Shown here one piece after another: positions 49,208-55,868 of a stretch of DNA of 55,868 bases; the first letter of the stretch is position 1; the number at the start of each line of letters is the position of its first letter. Source of the stretch: Neobacillus citreus (GTDB lineage Bacteria > Bacillota > Bacilli > Bacillales > Cytobacillaceae); contig NZ_JAGYPE020000035.1 of assembly GCF_018343545.2 (NCBI RefSeq), forward strand, positions 1-55,868. The letters are read 5' to 3'. The position numbers and the translations under genes are program-made. Under the pieces are notes generated by a model that ran no database searches, was not told where the DNA came from, and saw only the letters and a program-made list of their open reading frames with translations.

Positions 49208-50809
49208 GTGAACGCGATTAATACTTCGAGAGATGTTGCTGAAGAAAAACAAGAAACGGTCATGAATAAAATATTAGGAGTAATCAGTGGAAGTTTTGCG
49301 CCTATTCTAGGGGTTCTTGCTGGATCTGGACTAATTTCAGCTTTATTATCGATTCTAATGACATTAGGGTGGATATCTCCTAAAAGCGGAACCTTTGCCA
49401 TTCTTTCTGCAGCTGGACATGCTATTTTTTACTTCTTCCCAGTTTTTCTCGGCATTACATTAGCAACAAAGCTTGGAGCTAATGGCTATGTCGGCGGTGC
49501 AATCGGTGCTGCACTTTTGGAACCCCATTATACGGATTTAGTTGCATCAAAAGCTCAAAACGTAGATTTCTTAGGGATTCCGGTTATATTAGCAAACTAT
49601 TCCTCAACCGTTTTTCCAATATTAATTGCTGTTTCCATATACGCAGTATTAGATAAGTTTTTGAAAAAAGTAATATATAAAGACTTACAAATGTTTTTGA
49701 ATCCTCTTATTTCATTAGCAATTATTGTTCCCTTAACCGTACTTGTTTTTGGCCCTTTTGGTACATATGTGGGAGGGGGCTTAGCATTTGTGATCAAATT
49801 TTTAAGTGCAAAAAGCGGCATTTTGACAGGAGCAGTGCTGGGGGCTGCATGGTCATTCTTGACCATATTAGGTCTTCACTGGGCAGTTGTTCCAATCATG
49901 ATTGCGAATTTGGCAACCGGCGGTGACCCGATTAGCCCAATGGTAGCAGCAGCTCCATTTGCGCAAATCGGGATGGGTCTTGGGGTTCTCTTAAAAACTA
50001 GGGATCGGGACTTGAAAACACTAGCCGGATCAGGGCTTATTCCTAGTGCCTTAGCTGGTACAACTGAAATCATTACATACGGCATTCTAGTGCGTTACAA
50101 ACGAACGATGGTGATTGTGGCAATTGCAGGAGCAATTGGTGGAGCGATTAATGGGGCATTTGGTGTAAAAGGGACTGCCTTTGCTCTCCCAAGTTTCTTG
50201 TCTATTCCTGTCTTTACACCAATTGGACTCTATTTAATTGGGACTATTGTGGCGTTAATACTTGCACTGGTTCTTACATTAGTGATTGGCTATGAAGGAA
50301 AGAATAACGCGGTAGCTTCTAAAACTGTTAAAGAATTTGGCTTAGCGGATGTAAAGAGAGAAATCATTTTAAGTCCGTTAAGCGGAGAAATTATTCCTTT
50401 AAGCAAATTGGAAGATCCGTTGTTTTCAACTGAAATGGTAGGAAAAGGGATTGCGATTGAACCATCCAAGGGTGAGGTGGTTTCCCCGGTGAATGGTATG
50501 GTTACCACTCTTTTTCCAACTGATCACGCTATTGGAATTACATCAGAAGATGGGGCTGAAATCTTAATTTATGTTGGGGTAGATACCATTAATCTGAAGG
50601 GCCAATTTTTCACACCGCATGTAAAACAATGGGATTCTGTGAAGAAGGGTGACTTGGTGATTTCATTTAACATTAAAAAAATTAAAGCAGCAGGCTACGA
50701 TGTTAAAACTCCTGTAGTCATTACCAATTCCGGTCAATATTTAGATGTAATTCCAACTAAAGACTTTAGTGTCGAAAAGAAAGATGAATTAATCAGACTT
50801 ATTGTATAA
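49208..50809 (+). CDS. PTS sugar transporter subunit IICA (glucose/beta-glucoside type, no IIB)
   Basis: 533 residues. EIIC (about 20-370, ten membrane segments) with ISGSFAPILGVLAGSGLISA near the start and GGDPISPMVAAAPFAQIG, LIPSALAGTTEIITYGILVR near the sugar site. The C-terminal EIIA of the glucose class (about 395-533) has FSTEMVGKGIAIEPSKGEVV and the phospho-His in TTLFPTDHAIGITSEDGAEI. Beta-glucoside permeases (BglP type, about 620 residues) begin with a Cys-phosphorylated EIIB of about 90 residues, which is absent here. GTG start at 49208 with AAGGAGAT eight bases ahead, so absence seems real and EIIB must come from another protein. No antiterminator RNA motif seen upstream. Confidence 0.86.
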   Translation: MNAINTSRDVAEEKQETVMNKILGVISGSFAPILGVLAGSGLISALLSILMTLGWISPKSGTFAILSAAGHAIFYFFPVFLGITLATKLGANGYVGGAIGAALLEPHYTDLVASKAQNVDFLGIPVILANYSSTVFPILIAVSIYAVLDKFLKKVIYKDLQMFLNPLISLAIIVPLTVLVFGPFGTYVGGGLAFVIKFLSAKSGILTGAVLGAAWSFLTILGLHWAVVPIMIANLATGGDPISPMVAAAPFAQIGMGLGVLLKTRDRDLKTLAGSGLIPSALAGTTEIITYGILVRYKRTMVIVAIAGAIGGAINGAFGVKGTAFALPSFLSIPVFTPIGLYLIGTIVALILALVLTLVIGYEGKNNAVASKTVKEFGLADVKREIILSPLSGEIIPLSKLEDPLFSTEMVGKGIAIEPSKGEVVSPVNGMVTTLFPTDHAIGITSEDGAEILIYVGVDTINLKGQFFTPHVKQWDSVKKGDLVISFNIKKIKAAGYDVKTPVVITNSGQYLDVIPTKDFSVEKKDELIRLIV

Positions 50810-50814
50810 CATAG

Positions 50815-50843
50815 AAGGTGAGGGATCGTTCCTCACCTTTTCC
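50815..50843 (+). terminator. Intrinsic terminator after PTS gene
   Basis: AAGGTGAGGGA with TCCTCACCTT around a 4-base loop, then TTCC. Confidence 0.75.
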
Positions 50844-50900
50844 TCTGGTTGAAATAATTTATAGTGATAGTAATAAACAGATAACGAAAAATTAAATTTT

Positions 50901-50953
50901 AAAGGGCCTGTCTACTACCCGCATTAAAGGTGCGAGCGGACAGGTCCTTTTTT
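50901..50953 (+). terminator. Second, orphan hairpin with T-run
   Basis: AGGGCCTGTC pairs with GGACAGGTCCT, inner CGCA with TGCG, then six T. It lies 60 bases after the PTS terminator. Either a back-up terminator or the end of a short RNA; no promoter was clearly identified before it. Confidence 0.55.
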
Positions 50954-50995
50954 ATGTCATGGTGTCGAATTTTTTGTCATATTTTTCTACATAAA

Positions 50996-51012
50996 ATTAC
51001 AATTACATTACA
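50996..51012 (-). promoter_or_regulatory. WalR-like box upstream of the NlpC/P60 gene
   Basis: Read on the minus strand: TGTAAT-GTAAT-TGTAAT, an exact fit to the WalR consensus TGTWAH-N5-TGTWAH. WalR controls cell-wall hydrolase genes such as cwlO in B. subtilis. The orientation is opposite to the gene. Confidence 0.5.
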
Positions 51013-51108
51013 AATCCGACAGTTTCATTGTTTTTAGTCTAATGGGAATATAAACTAATAATAGATTAAGAAATTGAAATAATAATAGGAAGCTAGAGGA
51101 GATTTGTG

Positions 51109-52266
51109 ATGATAAGAAAACTATTTACATATACAGTATCGGCTGTCGTCCTCGCATCTTTGATACAAGCAACACCTGCTTTTGCAGAACCAGGAAATGT
51201 CACACAAAGCCAAATTAATGCGACTCAAGGGCATGTCGATGACCTTGAAACACAAGTTCAACAGTTAGATAACCGAATTAACTTAGCGATAGAGAATAGT
51301 CAAAAATTGAACGACCAAATTCAAATTCAACAAGGGGAAATCGAAAAATCCAAGGTTGAAATTGAAAAAGCAAAAAATGACTTGGAAGCTTACAAACAGG
51401 CTTACTCCGAGCGGTTAAAAAGCATTCAGGCAGAGGGTAAAATCTCCGTCGCCGCATACGCAGAGGTCTTGCTTTCATCTAATAATCTATCTGAGTTTTT
51501 AACACGCTTTTCAGCGATTTCGCAAATTATTCAAAATGACACGGACAAACTGAACGGGTTAAAGGAAAAACAGCAAGCATTAACAGATGCAGAAGATAAA
51601 CTGCAAAATGAGTTAGCTAACTTAAAAAAGAGCCAGGTAGCATTAGCTGCTGAACAGAAACAGATTGAAGAAGATAAAGCTGCAGTTGGGCAGGCATTGG
51701 CGGCAGCCCAAACCCAATTACAAGACCAACAGGACCAATTCGCTGCTCAACAAGAGGCAGAGCGTCAGGCTCAAATAGCAGCAAGGGAAGAGGCAGAGCG
51801 TCAAGCACGCTTGGCTCAGCAGCAACAGCCACAGGTGCAGCAGTCTTCCGTCAAAACTGCTTCAAACCCAGCGTCAGCGCCAACGGTTGCCGCTGCCAGT
51901 CCATCTGATCCCGATGCGGCAAATAAGGTTATTTCTTATGCAAAACAATTCTTAGGCGTTCCTTACGTTTGGGGCGGTTCAACACCAAGCGGATTTGATT
52001 GTTCTGGATTCACATCGTACGTGTTCAGAAATGCAGTAGGGATCAATCTTCCGCGAGTGTCCAGTTCCCAGCAGGGGGTTGGAACGAGAATCTCACCAAG
52101 CCAAGTGCAGCCAGGTGATTTAGTATTTAGGGGTAACCCTGCTTATCATGTCGGTATTTATATTGGAGGCGGCCAGTATATCCATGCGCCGCAAACAGGT
52201 GATGTGGTGAAGATTGCATCTTACGACCCGTCTAAATTCTCAAGTGCATCTAGAGTATTGCGCTAA
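51109..52266 (+). CDS. Secreted peptidoglycan DL-endopeptidase (coiled coil + NlpC/P60, CwlO-like)
   Basis: 385 residues. Signal peptide (about 1-26, ending ATPAFA), then a long coiled coil (about 35-220) rich in Gln, Glu and Lys, a Gln/Pro/Ala/Ser linker (about 225-268), and an NlpC/P60 domain (about 270-385). The catalytic Cys is in GFDCSGFTSYVF, the His in AYHVGIYIGGGQYIHAP. Cleaves D-glutamyl-diaminopimelate bonds in the wall during growth; the PcsB-like coiled coil in CwlO is the target of FtsEX control. Start at ATG 51109 with GAGGAGA; a GTG three bases earlier is possible. A WalR-like box upstream agrees with a growth-related hydrolase. Confidence 0.88.
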   Translation: MIRKLFTYTVSAVVLASLIQATPAFAEPGNVTQSQINATQGHVDDLETQVQQLDNRINLAIENSQKLNDQIQIQQGEIEKSKVEIEKAKNDLEAYKQAYSERLKSIQAEGKISVAAYAEVLLSSNNLSEFLTRFSAISQIIQNDTDKLNGLKEKQQALTDAEDKLQNELANLKKSQVALAAEQKQIEEDKAAVGQALAAAQTQLQDQQDQFAAQQEAERQAQIAAREEAERQARLAQQQQPQVQQSSVKTASNPASAPTVAAASPSDPDAANKVISYAKQFLGVPYVWGGSTPSGFDCSGFTSYVFRNAVGINLPRVSSSQQGVGTRISPSQVQPGDLVFRGNPAYHVGIYIGGGQYIHAPQTGDVVKIASYDPSKFSSASRVLR

Positions 52267-52301
52267 AAGAAGTATACAATAGCAATGGAGAAAATATGGA
52301 G

Positions 52302-52340
52302 AAAAAACGCTTAGAGTAATTCTGCTCTTGGCGTTTTTTT
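52302..52340 (+). terminator. Intrinsic terminator after the NlpC/P60 gene
   Basis: AAAAACGC ... GCGTTTTTTT with inner AGAG/CTCT pairing. Confidence 0.8.
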
Positions 52341-52482
52341 ATTATAGTAAGTTCCAAATATTTGTTTGTTTAATAAATTAATTATTGATTTACTGAAAAT
52401 GGATATGCTAGGATAATAGTATAAATGTAAACGATACCAAGTGACTATGGTTAAGTATCTTGGACAAATGCTATGAATAGAC

Positions 52483-52513
52483 AAGGATGCCTGATTATTT
52501 GGCATCCTTTCTC
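52483..52513 (+). terminator. Orphan terminator before the Gfo/Idh gene
   Basis: AAGGATGCC with GGCATCCTT around a 9-base loop, then TCTCT. The 140 bases before it have AT-rich promoter-like stretches (GATAATAGTATAAAT near 52413) but no ORF; a short RNA is possible. Confidence 0.5.
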
Positions 52514-52556
52514 TAATAAACTGCAGTTTAATATTTTTTTAAAGGGATGATATCAA

Positions 52557-53549
52557 ATGAAAAAGGTTCGTTGGGGTATTTTAAGTACTGCAAAAATTGC
52601 CCAAAGAGAGTTAATCCCTGCATTTGGCCGAGCGCAAAATGCGGAAGTGGCGGCTATCGCCAGTGGCAGTGGAAAAGCGGAGGAAGTAGCGGCGAAGTTT
52701 AACATTCCAAAAAGCTACGGCAGCTACGAGGAACTTCTTCAAGACCCCGAGATCGATGCTGTTTATATTCCACTGCCTAATCATTTACATAAACAATGGA
52801 CGATGGAAGCGGCAAAGCATGGCAAGCATGTTCTTTGCGAAAAACCAGCGTCGATAACTCCTGATGAAACAAGGGAAATGGCGGAGTTTTGCCGGGAGAA
52901 AAATGTGAAATTTATGGAAGCCTTTATGTATCAGTTTCATCCGCAGCATGAACGGGTCCGGGAAATTATTGCCTCAGGTGAAATCGGTGAAGTGAAATAC
53001 ATGCGTGCTAGCTTTTCATTTTTACTTGCCCAGCGGGAAGGGAATATCAAAATGGATAAGCAAAAAGGCGGCGGAAGTATTTATGATGTGGGCTGCTACT
53101 GTGTCCATGCGATTCGCAATGTATTGCAAACAGAACCTGTCGAAGTCCATGTTCATGCCAACATCGACCCGGATCATCAGGTCGATACTTCAGCATTTGT
53201 CTACATGAAACTAGAAAATGGAATGACTGGTTATTTTGATTGCAGCTTTGATATGACATTTAGAGCTGAGTATGAAATTATCGGAACGGAAGGGAAAATT
53301 CAAGTCCCACGAGCATTCCGCCCAGACCATCAAGGCGGGGAAGGCCAAGTCATTATTCAGAAGGAATTCGTTAAAAGAGAAGAAAAAATTACCGGCGATA
53401 TTTATAAATTAGAGGTCGAACATATTTCAAACGTCATTTTAGAGGATGGTGAACCATCCTACACCGCAGAAAATTCAATCAATAACACAAGGGCAATACA
53501 GGCTTGTTATGAATCCATTAAAACCGGTCAGATTGTACAATTGACTTAA
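52557..53549 (+). CDS. Gfo/Idh/MocA family oxidoreductase
   Basis: 330 residues. N-terminal Rossmann fold with VRWGILSTAKIAQRELIPAF (about 4-23), DAVYIPLPNHLHKQW and the catalytic-lysine motif GKHVLCEKPASITPDE (about 88-103). C-terminal alpha/beta domain with MYQFHPQHERVREII and GGGSIYDVGCYCVHAIRNVL (about 165-184, Asp and His of the active site). Uses NAD(P) to oxidise or reduce sugars or cyclitols; the substrate is unknown and no sugar operon is adjacent. ATG 52557 after AAAGGGATGAT. Monocistronic. Confidence 0.9.
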   Translation: MKKVRWGILSTAKIAQRELIPAFGRAQNAEVAAIASGSGKAEEVAAKFNIPKSYGSYEELLQDPEIDAVYIPLPNHLHKQWTMEAAKHGKHVLCEKPASITPDETREMAEFCREKNVKFMEAFMYQFHPQHERVREIIASGEIGEVKYMRASFSFLLAQREGNIKMDKQKGGGSIYDVGCYCVHAIRNVLQTEPVEVHVHANIDPDHQVDTSAFVYMKLENGMTGYFDCSFDMTFRAEYEIIGTEGKIQVPRAFRPDHQGGEGQVIIQKEFVKREEKITGDIYKLEVEHISNVILEDGEPSYTAENSINNTRAIQACYESIKTGQIVQLT

Positions 53550-53561
53550 TCCCAGAAATCT

Positions 53562-53592
53562 AAAGCCGAGAGATGTTCTCGGCTTTTATTTA
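53562..53592. terminator. Bidirectional terminator
   Basis: AAAGCCGAGA with TCTCGGCTTT around a 5-base loop, between convergent Gfo/Idh and tetR genes. Confidence 0.85.
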
Positions 53593-53598
53593 TTAAGT

Positions 53599-54426
53599 TT
53601 ATAATTTGTAATATCGGCGAAGTAAGTAAGAAACCCATTTACAATGAGGATGATTTCGAATATTTTCAATTAATCCCTTCACTATTGCATGACTAAAAGA
53701 TTGTTCTCCTAACTGCTGCTTTAACAGAATCAACGATTCTTTCTCAATTGGCTCTTCTATTTCTGCGATTTTTTGTTCAAGAGTGTCTAGGATTTGTTCC
53801 TTCGTTATTTCTTCATTCATGGGCTCCATCATGTGGTGAAGCTCCATAGAAACAAATGGCACGGTGGCGTTGTTAGCCAGCAAATTTGTTTTTTCCACAA
53901 GGGAGTCAGCCAGTAACTTCAAATCTACTGGAATGCTGTAGAAAACAAATAAATGAGAATACATATTCATAAAGCTTTTTATCGAATACATTAAGTCATA
54001 TTTTATCTCTTGGACTCTGCCCCCGTATAAACGTTCAATCATCGAAAGGATAGTGTCCTCTAATAATTTGTCATAAGATCTCATTTTTTGAATGAGCTCT
54101 TTATTCAGTGTTTGCGACTGCTCCTTCATGAGTACCTTGGCAAAGTCAGAATGCTTGTGAAAAGACTGATAAATTGAATAATAAAATTCGTATAAAAGCT
54201 GCTCATCGTTAGTATCTCTGACTATGCGGTCAATGTCGGTAACAACCTGCATCATAAACTGGTCGATTAAAGCAATAATCAATTCGTCCTTTGACTTAAA
54301 AGACAGATAAAAAGCTCCTTTAGATATACCGCAATGCTCAGTAACTTGCTGTACCGAAGTGGCCTCAAACCCTTGCTCCGCAAAAAGCTCCAGCGCTTTT
54401 TCCATAATTAATTGTTTCTTGATCAT
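53599..54426 (-). CDS. TetR family regulator of the adjacent RND pump (YerO-like)
   Basis: 275 residues, long for the TetR family but close to B. subtilis YerO (about 289), which is divergent from yerP/swrC. The HTH (about 4-50) has IMEKALELFAEQGFEATSVQ, VTEHCGISKGAFYLSFKSKD; the rest is a helical ligand-binding domain. Start ATG 54426 with GAGGT six bases ahead. A palindromic operator lies inside the swrC promoter 30-50 bases upstream, so it most likely represses both genes and responds to a pump substrate. Confidence 0.88.
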   Translation of the reverse strand: MIKKQLIMEKALELFAEQGFEATSVQQVTEHCGISKGAFYLSFKSKDELIIALIDQFMMQVVTDIDRIVRDTNDEQLLYEFYYSIYQSFHKHSDFAKVLMKEQSQTLNKELIQKMRSYDKLLEDTILSMIERLYGGRVQEIKYDLMYSIKSFMNMYSHLFVFYSIPVDLKLLADSLVEKTNLLANNATVPFVSMELHHMMEPMNEEITKEQILDTLEQKIAEIEEPIEKESLILLKQQLGEQSFSHAIVKGLIENIRNHPHCKWVSYLLRRYYKL

Positions 54427-54454
54427 CTATTGACCTCGCTCCTATGGTCTTTCA

Positions 54455-54483
54455 TTGACAAATGACTGATTGGTCATTATTAT
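54455..54483 (+). promoter_or_regulatory. swrC promoter with TetR operator
   Basis: -35 TTGACA (54455-54460), 17-bp spacer, -10 TATTAT (54478-54483). The spacer is filled by AATGAC-TGATTG-GTCATT (54461-54478), an inverted repeat with perfect 6-base arms. A repressor bound here would block the polymerase directly. Confidence 0.75.
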
Positions 54484-54525
54484 AAGGAATTGAGTTCATT
54501 AAGTCAATTTAGGGCAGGTGTAATA

Positions 54526-55868
54526 GTGAAAGGGTTAGTCAATTTTGTCTTGAGAAATAAATTAGCAGTTTGGTTATTGACTATCATCATTACGGTATCT
54601 GGTATTTATTCAGGTATACGAATGAAAACCGAGATGATTCCCGATATTTCCATTCCGTACTTAATGGTAACGGACGTTTATCCTGGTGCCACCCCAGAAC
54701 GGGTCATGAAGGACATCTCCATGCCAATTGAAAAAGCGGCGGAGGGCCTTGATCACGTTAAAGCCGTTTATTCCAATTCCTATTCAAATATGGCGAGCAT
54801 CCAGGTGGAATACGAATATGGTATCGATATGGATGAGGCAAAGCGCGAATTAAAATCGGCATTGGATTCTTTGAAATTGCCGGAAGGGGCGCAGAAACCA
54901 ACGACAACTGCGATCAGCATGAATATGATGCCTGTCGTTGCGCTAAGTGTCAGCAGTTCAAAAGAGGATATTGTTGAGCTTACATCAACCGTTGAGGAAA
55001 GCTTGGTTCCTAAAATCGAGAAACTTGATGGTGTAGCATCTGCAACCATTACCGGTCAGCATATTGATGAAGTTGACCTTACCTACAATAAGGCTAAAAT
55101 GGCTGAGTTAGGTTTAACAGAAGATAAAGTAAAGCAAATGATTCAAGCAAGCAACATGGCCGTTTCCTTAGGACTTTACCAGTTTAAAGAAGGGGAGCAG
55201 GCTGTTGCGATTGATGGAAAGTTCATGACTGTGGATGAACTAAATAATATGCTAATTCCTGTTACACCATCAGCTGCTAATCCATCACCGGTTGTGAAAC
55301 TTGGCGATATTGCTGAGGTTAAAACAATCGGTAAGGTGCAATCGATTTCCCGAACAAACGGTAAAGACGCGATTGCTATTCAAATTGTCAAAGCTCAGCA
55401 GGCTAATACTGTTGAAGTTGTTAATAAGGTAAAGAAACTAATAAAAGATGAAAAGGCCAAATATGATGGGCTTACTATCGATGTAACCCTTGACCAAGGA
55501 AAACCAATTCAGGAATCTGTGAATACGATGGTAGAAAAGGCCGTATTTGGCGGGTTGATTGCAGTTCTAATCATCCTATTATTCTTGCGTGATTTTAAAT
55601 CGACGATTATCTCTATCATTTCAATACCAGTTTCGATTCTCATGGCATTGTTGATTTTAAACTGGATGGATATCACCTTGAATATCATGACGCTCGGCGC
55701 GGTAACTGTCGCGATCGGCCGGGTGATCGATGACTCAATAGTAGTCGTGGAAAATATTTATCGACGCCTGCATCTAAAAGAAGAGAAGTTAACTGGGCGC
55801 GCCTTGGTCCGTGAAGCGACTATTGAAATGTTCAAGCCGATTATGTCCTCGACATTGGTAACGGTCGC
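54526..55868 (+). CDS. swrC: RND family efflux pump (SwrC/YerP-like), N-terminal part
   Basis: Runs off the right end; 447 codons visible of about 1,040-1,065 expected. GTG start at 54526 with AGGTG ahead. TM1 (about 8-28) is followed by IPDISIPYLMVTDVYPGATP and MSMPIEKAAEGLDHVKAVYS, typical of AcrB/SwrC pore-domain starts. Then come TM2 (VFGGLIAVLIILLFLRDFKS) and the segment VAIGRVIDDSIVVVENIYRR with the proton-relay Asp pair, and the start of TM5-6. B. subtilis SwrC gives resistance to surfactin and other amphiphiles. Divergent from the TetR gene, as in B. subtilis yerO-yerP. Confidence 0.93.
   Translation, partial: MKGLVNFVLRNKLAVWLLTIIITVSGIYSGIRMKTEMIPDISIPYLMVTDVYPGATPERVMKDISMPIEKAAEGLDHVKAVYSNSYSNMASIQVEYEYGIDMDEAKRELKSALDSLKLPEGAQKPTTTAISMNMMPVVALSVSSSKEDIVELTSTVEESLVPKIEKLDGVASATITGQHIDEVDLTYNKAKMAELGLTEDKVKQMIQASNMAVSLGLYQFKEGEQAVAIDGKFMTVDELNNMLIPVTPSAANPSPVVKLGDIAEVKTIGKVQSISRTNGKDAIAIQIVKAQQANTVEVVNKVKKLIKDEKAKYDGLTIDVTLDQGKPIQESVNTMVEKAVFGGLIAVLIILLFLRDFKSTIISIISIPVSILMALLILNWMDITLNIMTLGAVTVAIGRVIDDSIVVVENIYRRLHLKEEKLTGRALVREATIEMFKPIMSSTLVTV

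Noticed and set aside
52311..52505. 64-codon minus-strand ORF between the NlpC/P60 and Gfo/Idh genes
   Set aside because: No ribosome site, unlikely composition, and it covers two plus-strand terminators.
1..55868. Prophage, insertion sequence or genomic island
   Set aside because: Apart from the recombinase tail there are no transposase, integrase, capsid or conjugation genes, no tRNA-flanked island and no long terminal repeats.

Overview
The window reads as one chromosomal stretch of an endospore-forming, low-GC Gram-positive bacterium of the family Bacillaceae (Bacillus, Neobacillus or Mesobacillus type). The support is strong AGGAGG-type ribosome binding sites with frequent TTG and GTG starts, intrinsic terminators between nearly all units, a SinR/SinI pair, PdaA, class III fructose bisphosphatase, and gene blocks matching the Bacillus subtilis yfk and yfj regions (map/yflG, yfkK, yfkH, yfkF, yfkE, yfkD, then pdaA/yfjS, yfjP, yfjO). 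No rRNA, tRNA, CRISPR array or intact mobile element was seen. Two genes run off the ends: a proline-heptad repeat protein on the left and an SwrC-like RND efflux pump on the right.

Layout, left part. 1-8.5 kb: repeat protein, aminopeptidase ampS, an MFS transporter, topB, and a lone hutH behind a leader ORF and terminator. 8.5-9.7 kb: a biofilm-switch module with a perfect Spo0A box, a class I cyclic-di-GMP riboswitch, a SinI-type antirepressor, and convergent sinR behind a shared terminator. 9.9-18.5 kb: the yflG-yfk block with a PfeT-like metal efflux ATPase inserted. 18.7-25.2 kb: SE1561-family protein, class I fumarase, a NERD protein, then pdaA-yfjP-rlmCD-like.

Layout, right part. 25.2-25.8 kb: debris with a serine recombinase tail. 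25.8-34.4 kb: fbp, ABC-F yfmM, dus, a YdeI-like protein and a polar amino-acid ABC importer. 34.6-40.1 kb: a CysJ-like reductase without flavodoxin, DUF1232, a Rossmann oxidoreductase, DUF4317, an HpcH/HpaI aldolase and a Cof-type phosphatase. 40.2-45.6 kb: haem stress locus hrtBA-hssRS facing hemY. 45.8-49 kb: a ZIP transporter and a MarR/CarD/DHA2-transporter module with three copies of one operator. 49-55.9 kb: PTS IICA, an NlpC/P60 hydrolase, a Gfo/Idh oxidoreductase, and a TetR regulator divergent from swrC.

The most notable system is the c-di-GMP riboswitch placed directly on sinI. If it works as the sequence suggests, c-di-GMP controls synthesis of the SinR antagonist at the RNA level, while Spo0A~P controls its transcription. 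Other notable points: two intergenic arrays of a TTGnnGATA motif repeated at about 20.5 bp (five units, and five plus five units), a third array of short inverted repeats, a 63-bp structured element present twice, and several small unannotated membrane peptides. Start sites were chosen by ribosome binding site and family length; functions rest on recognised family motifs, not on database searches.
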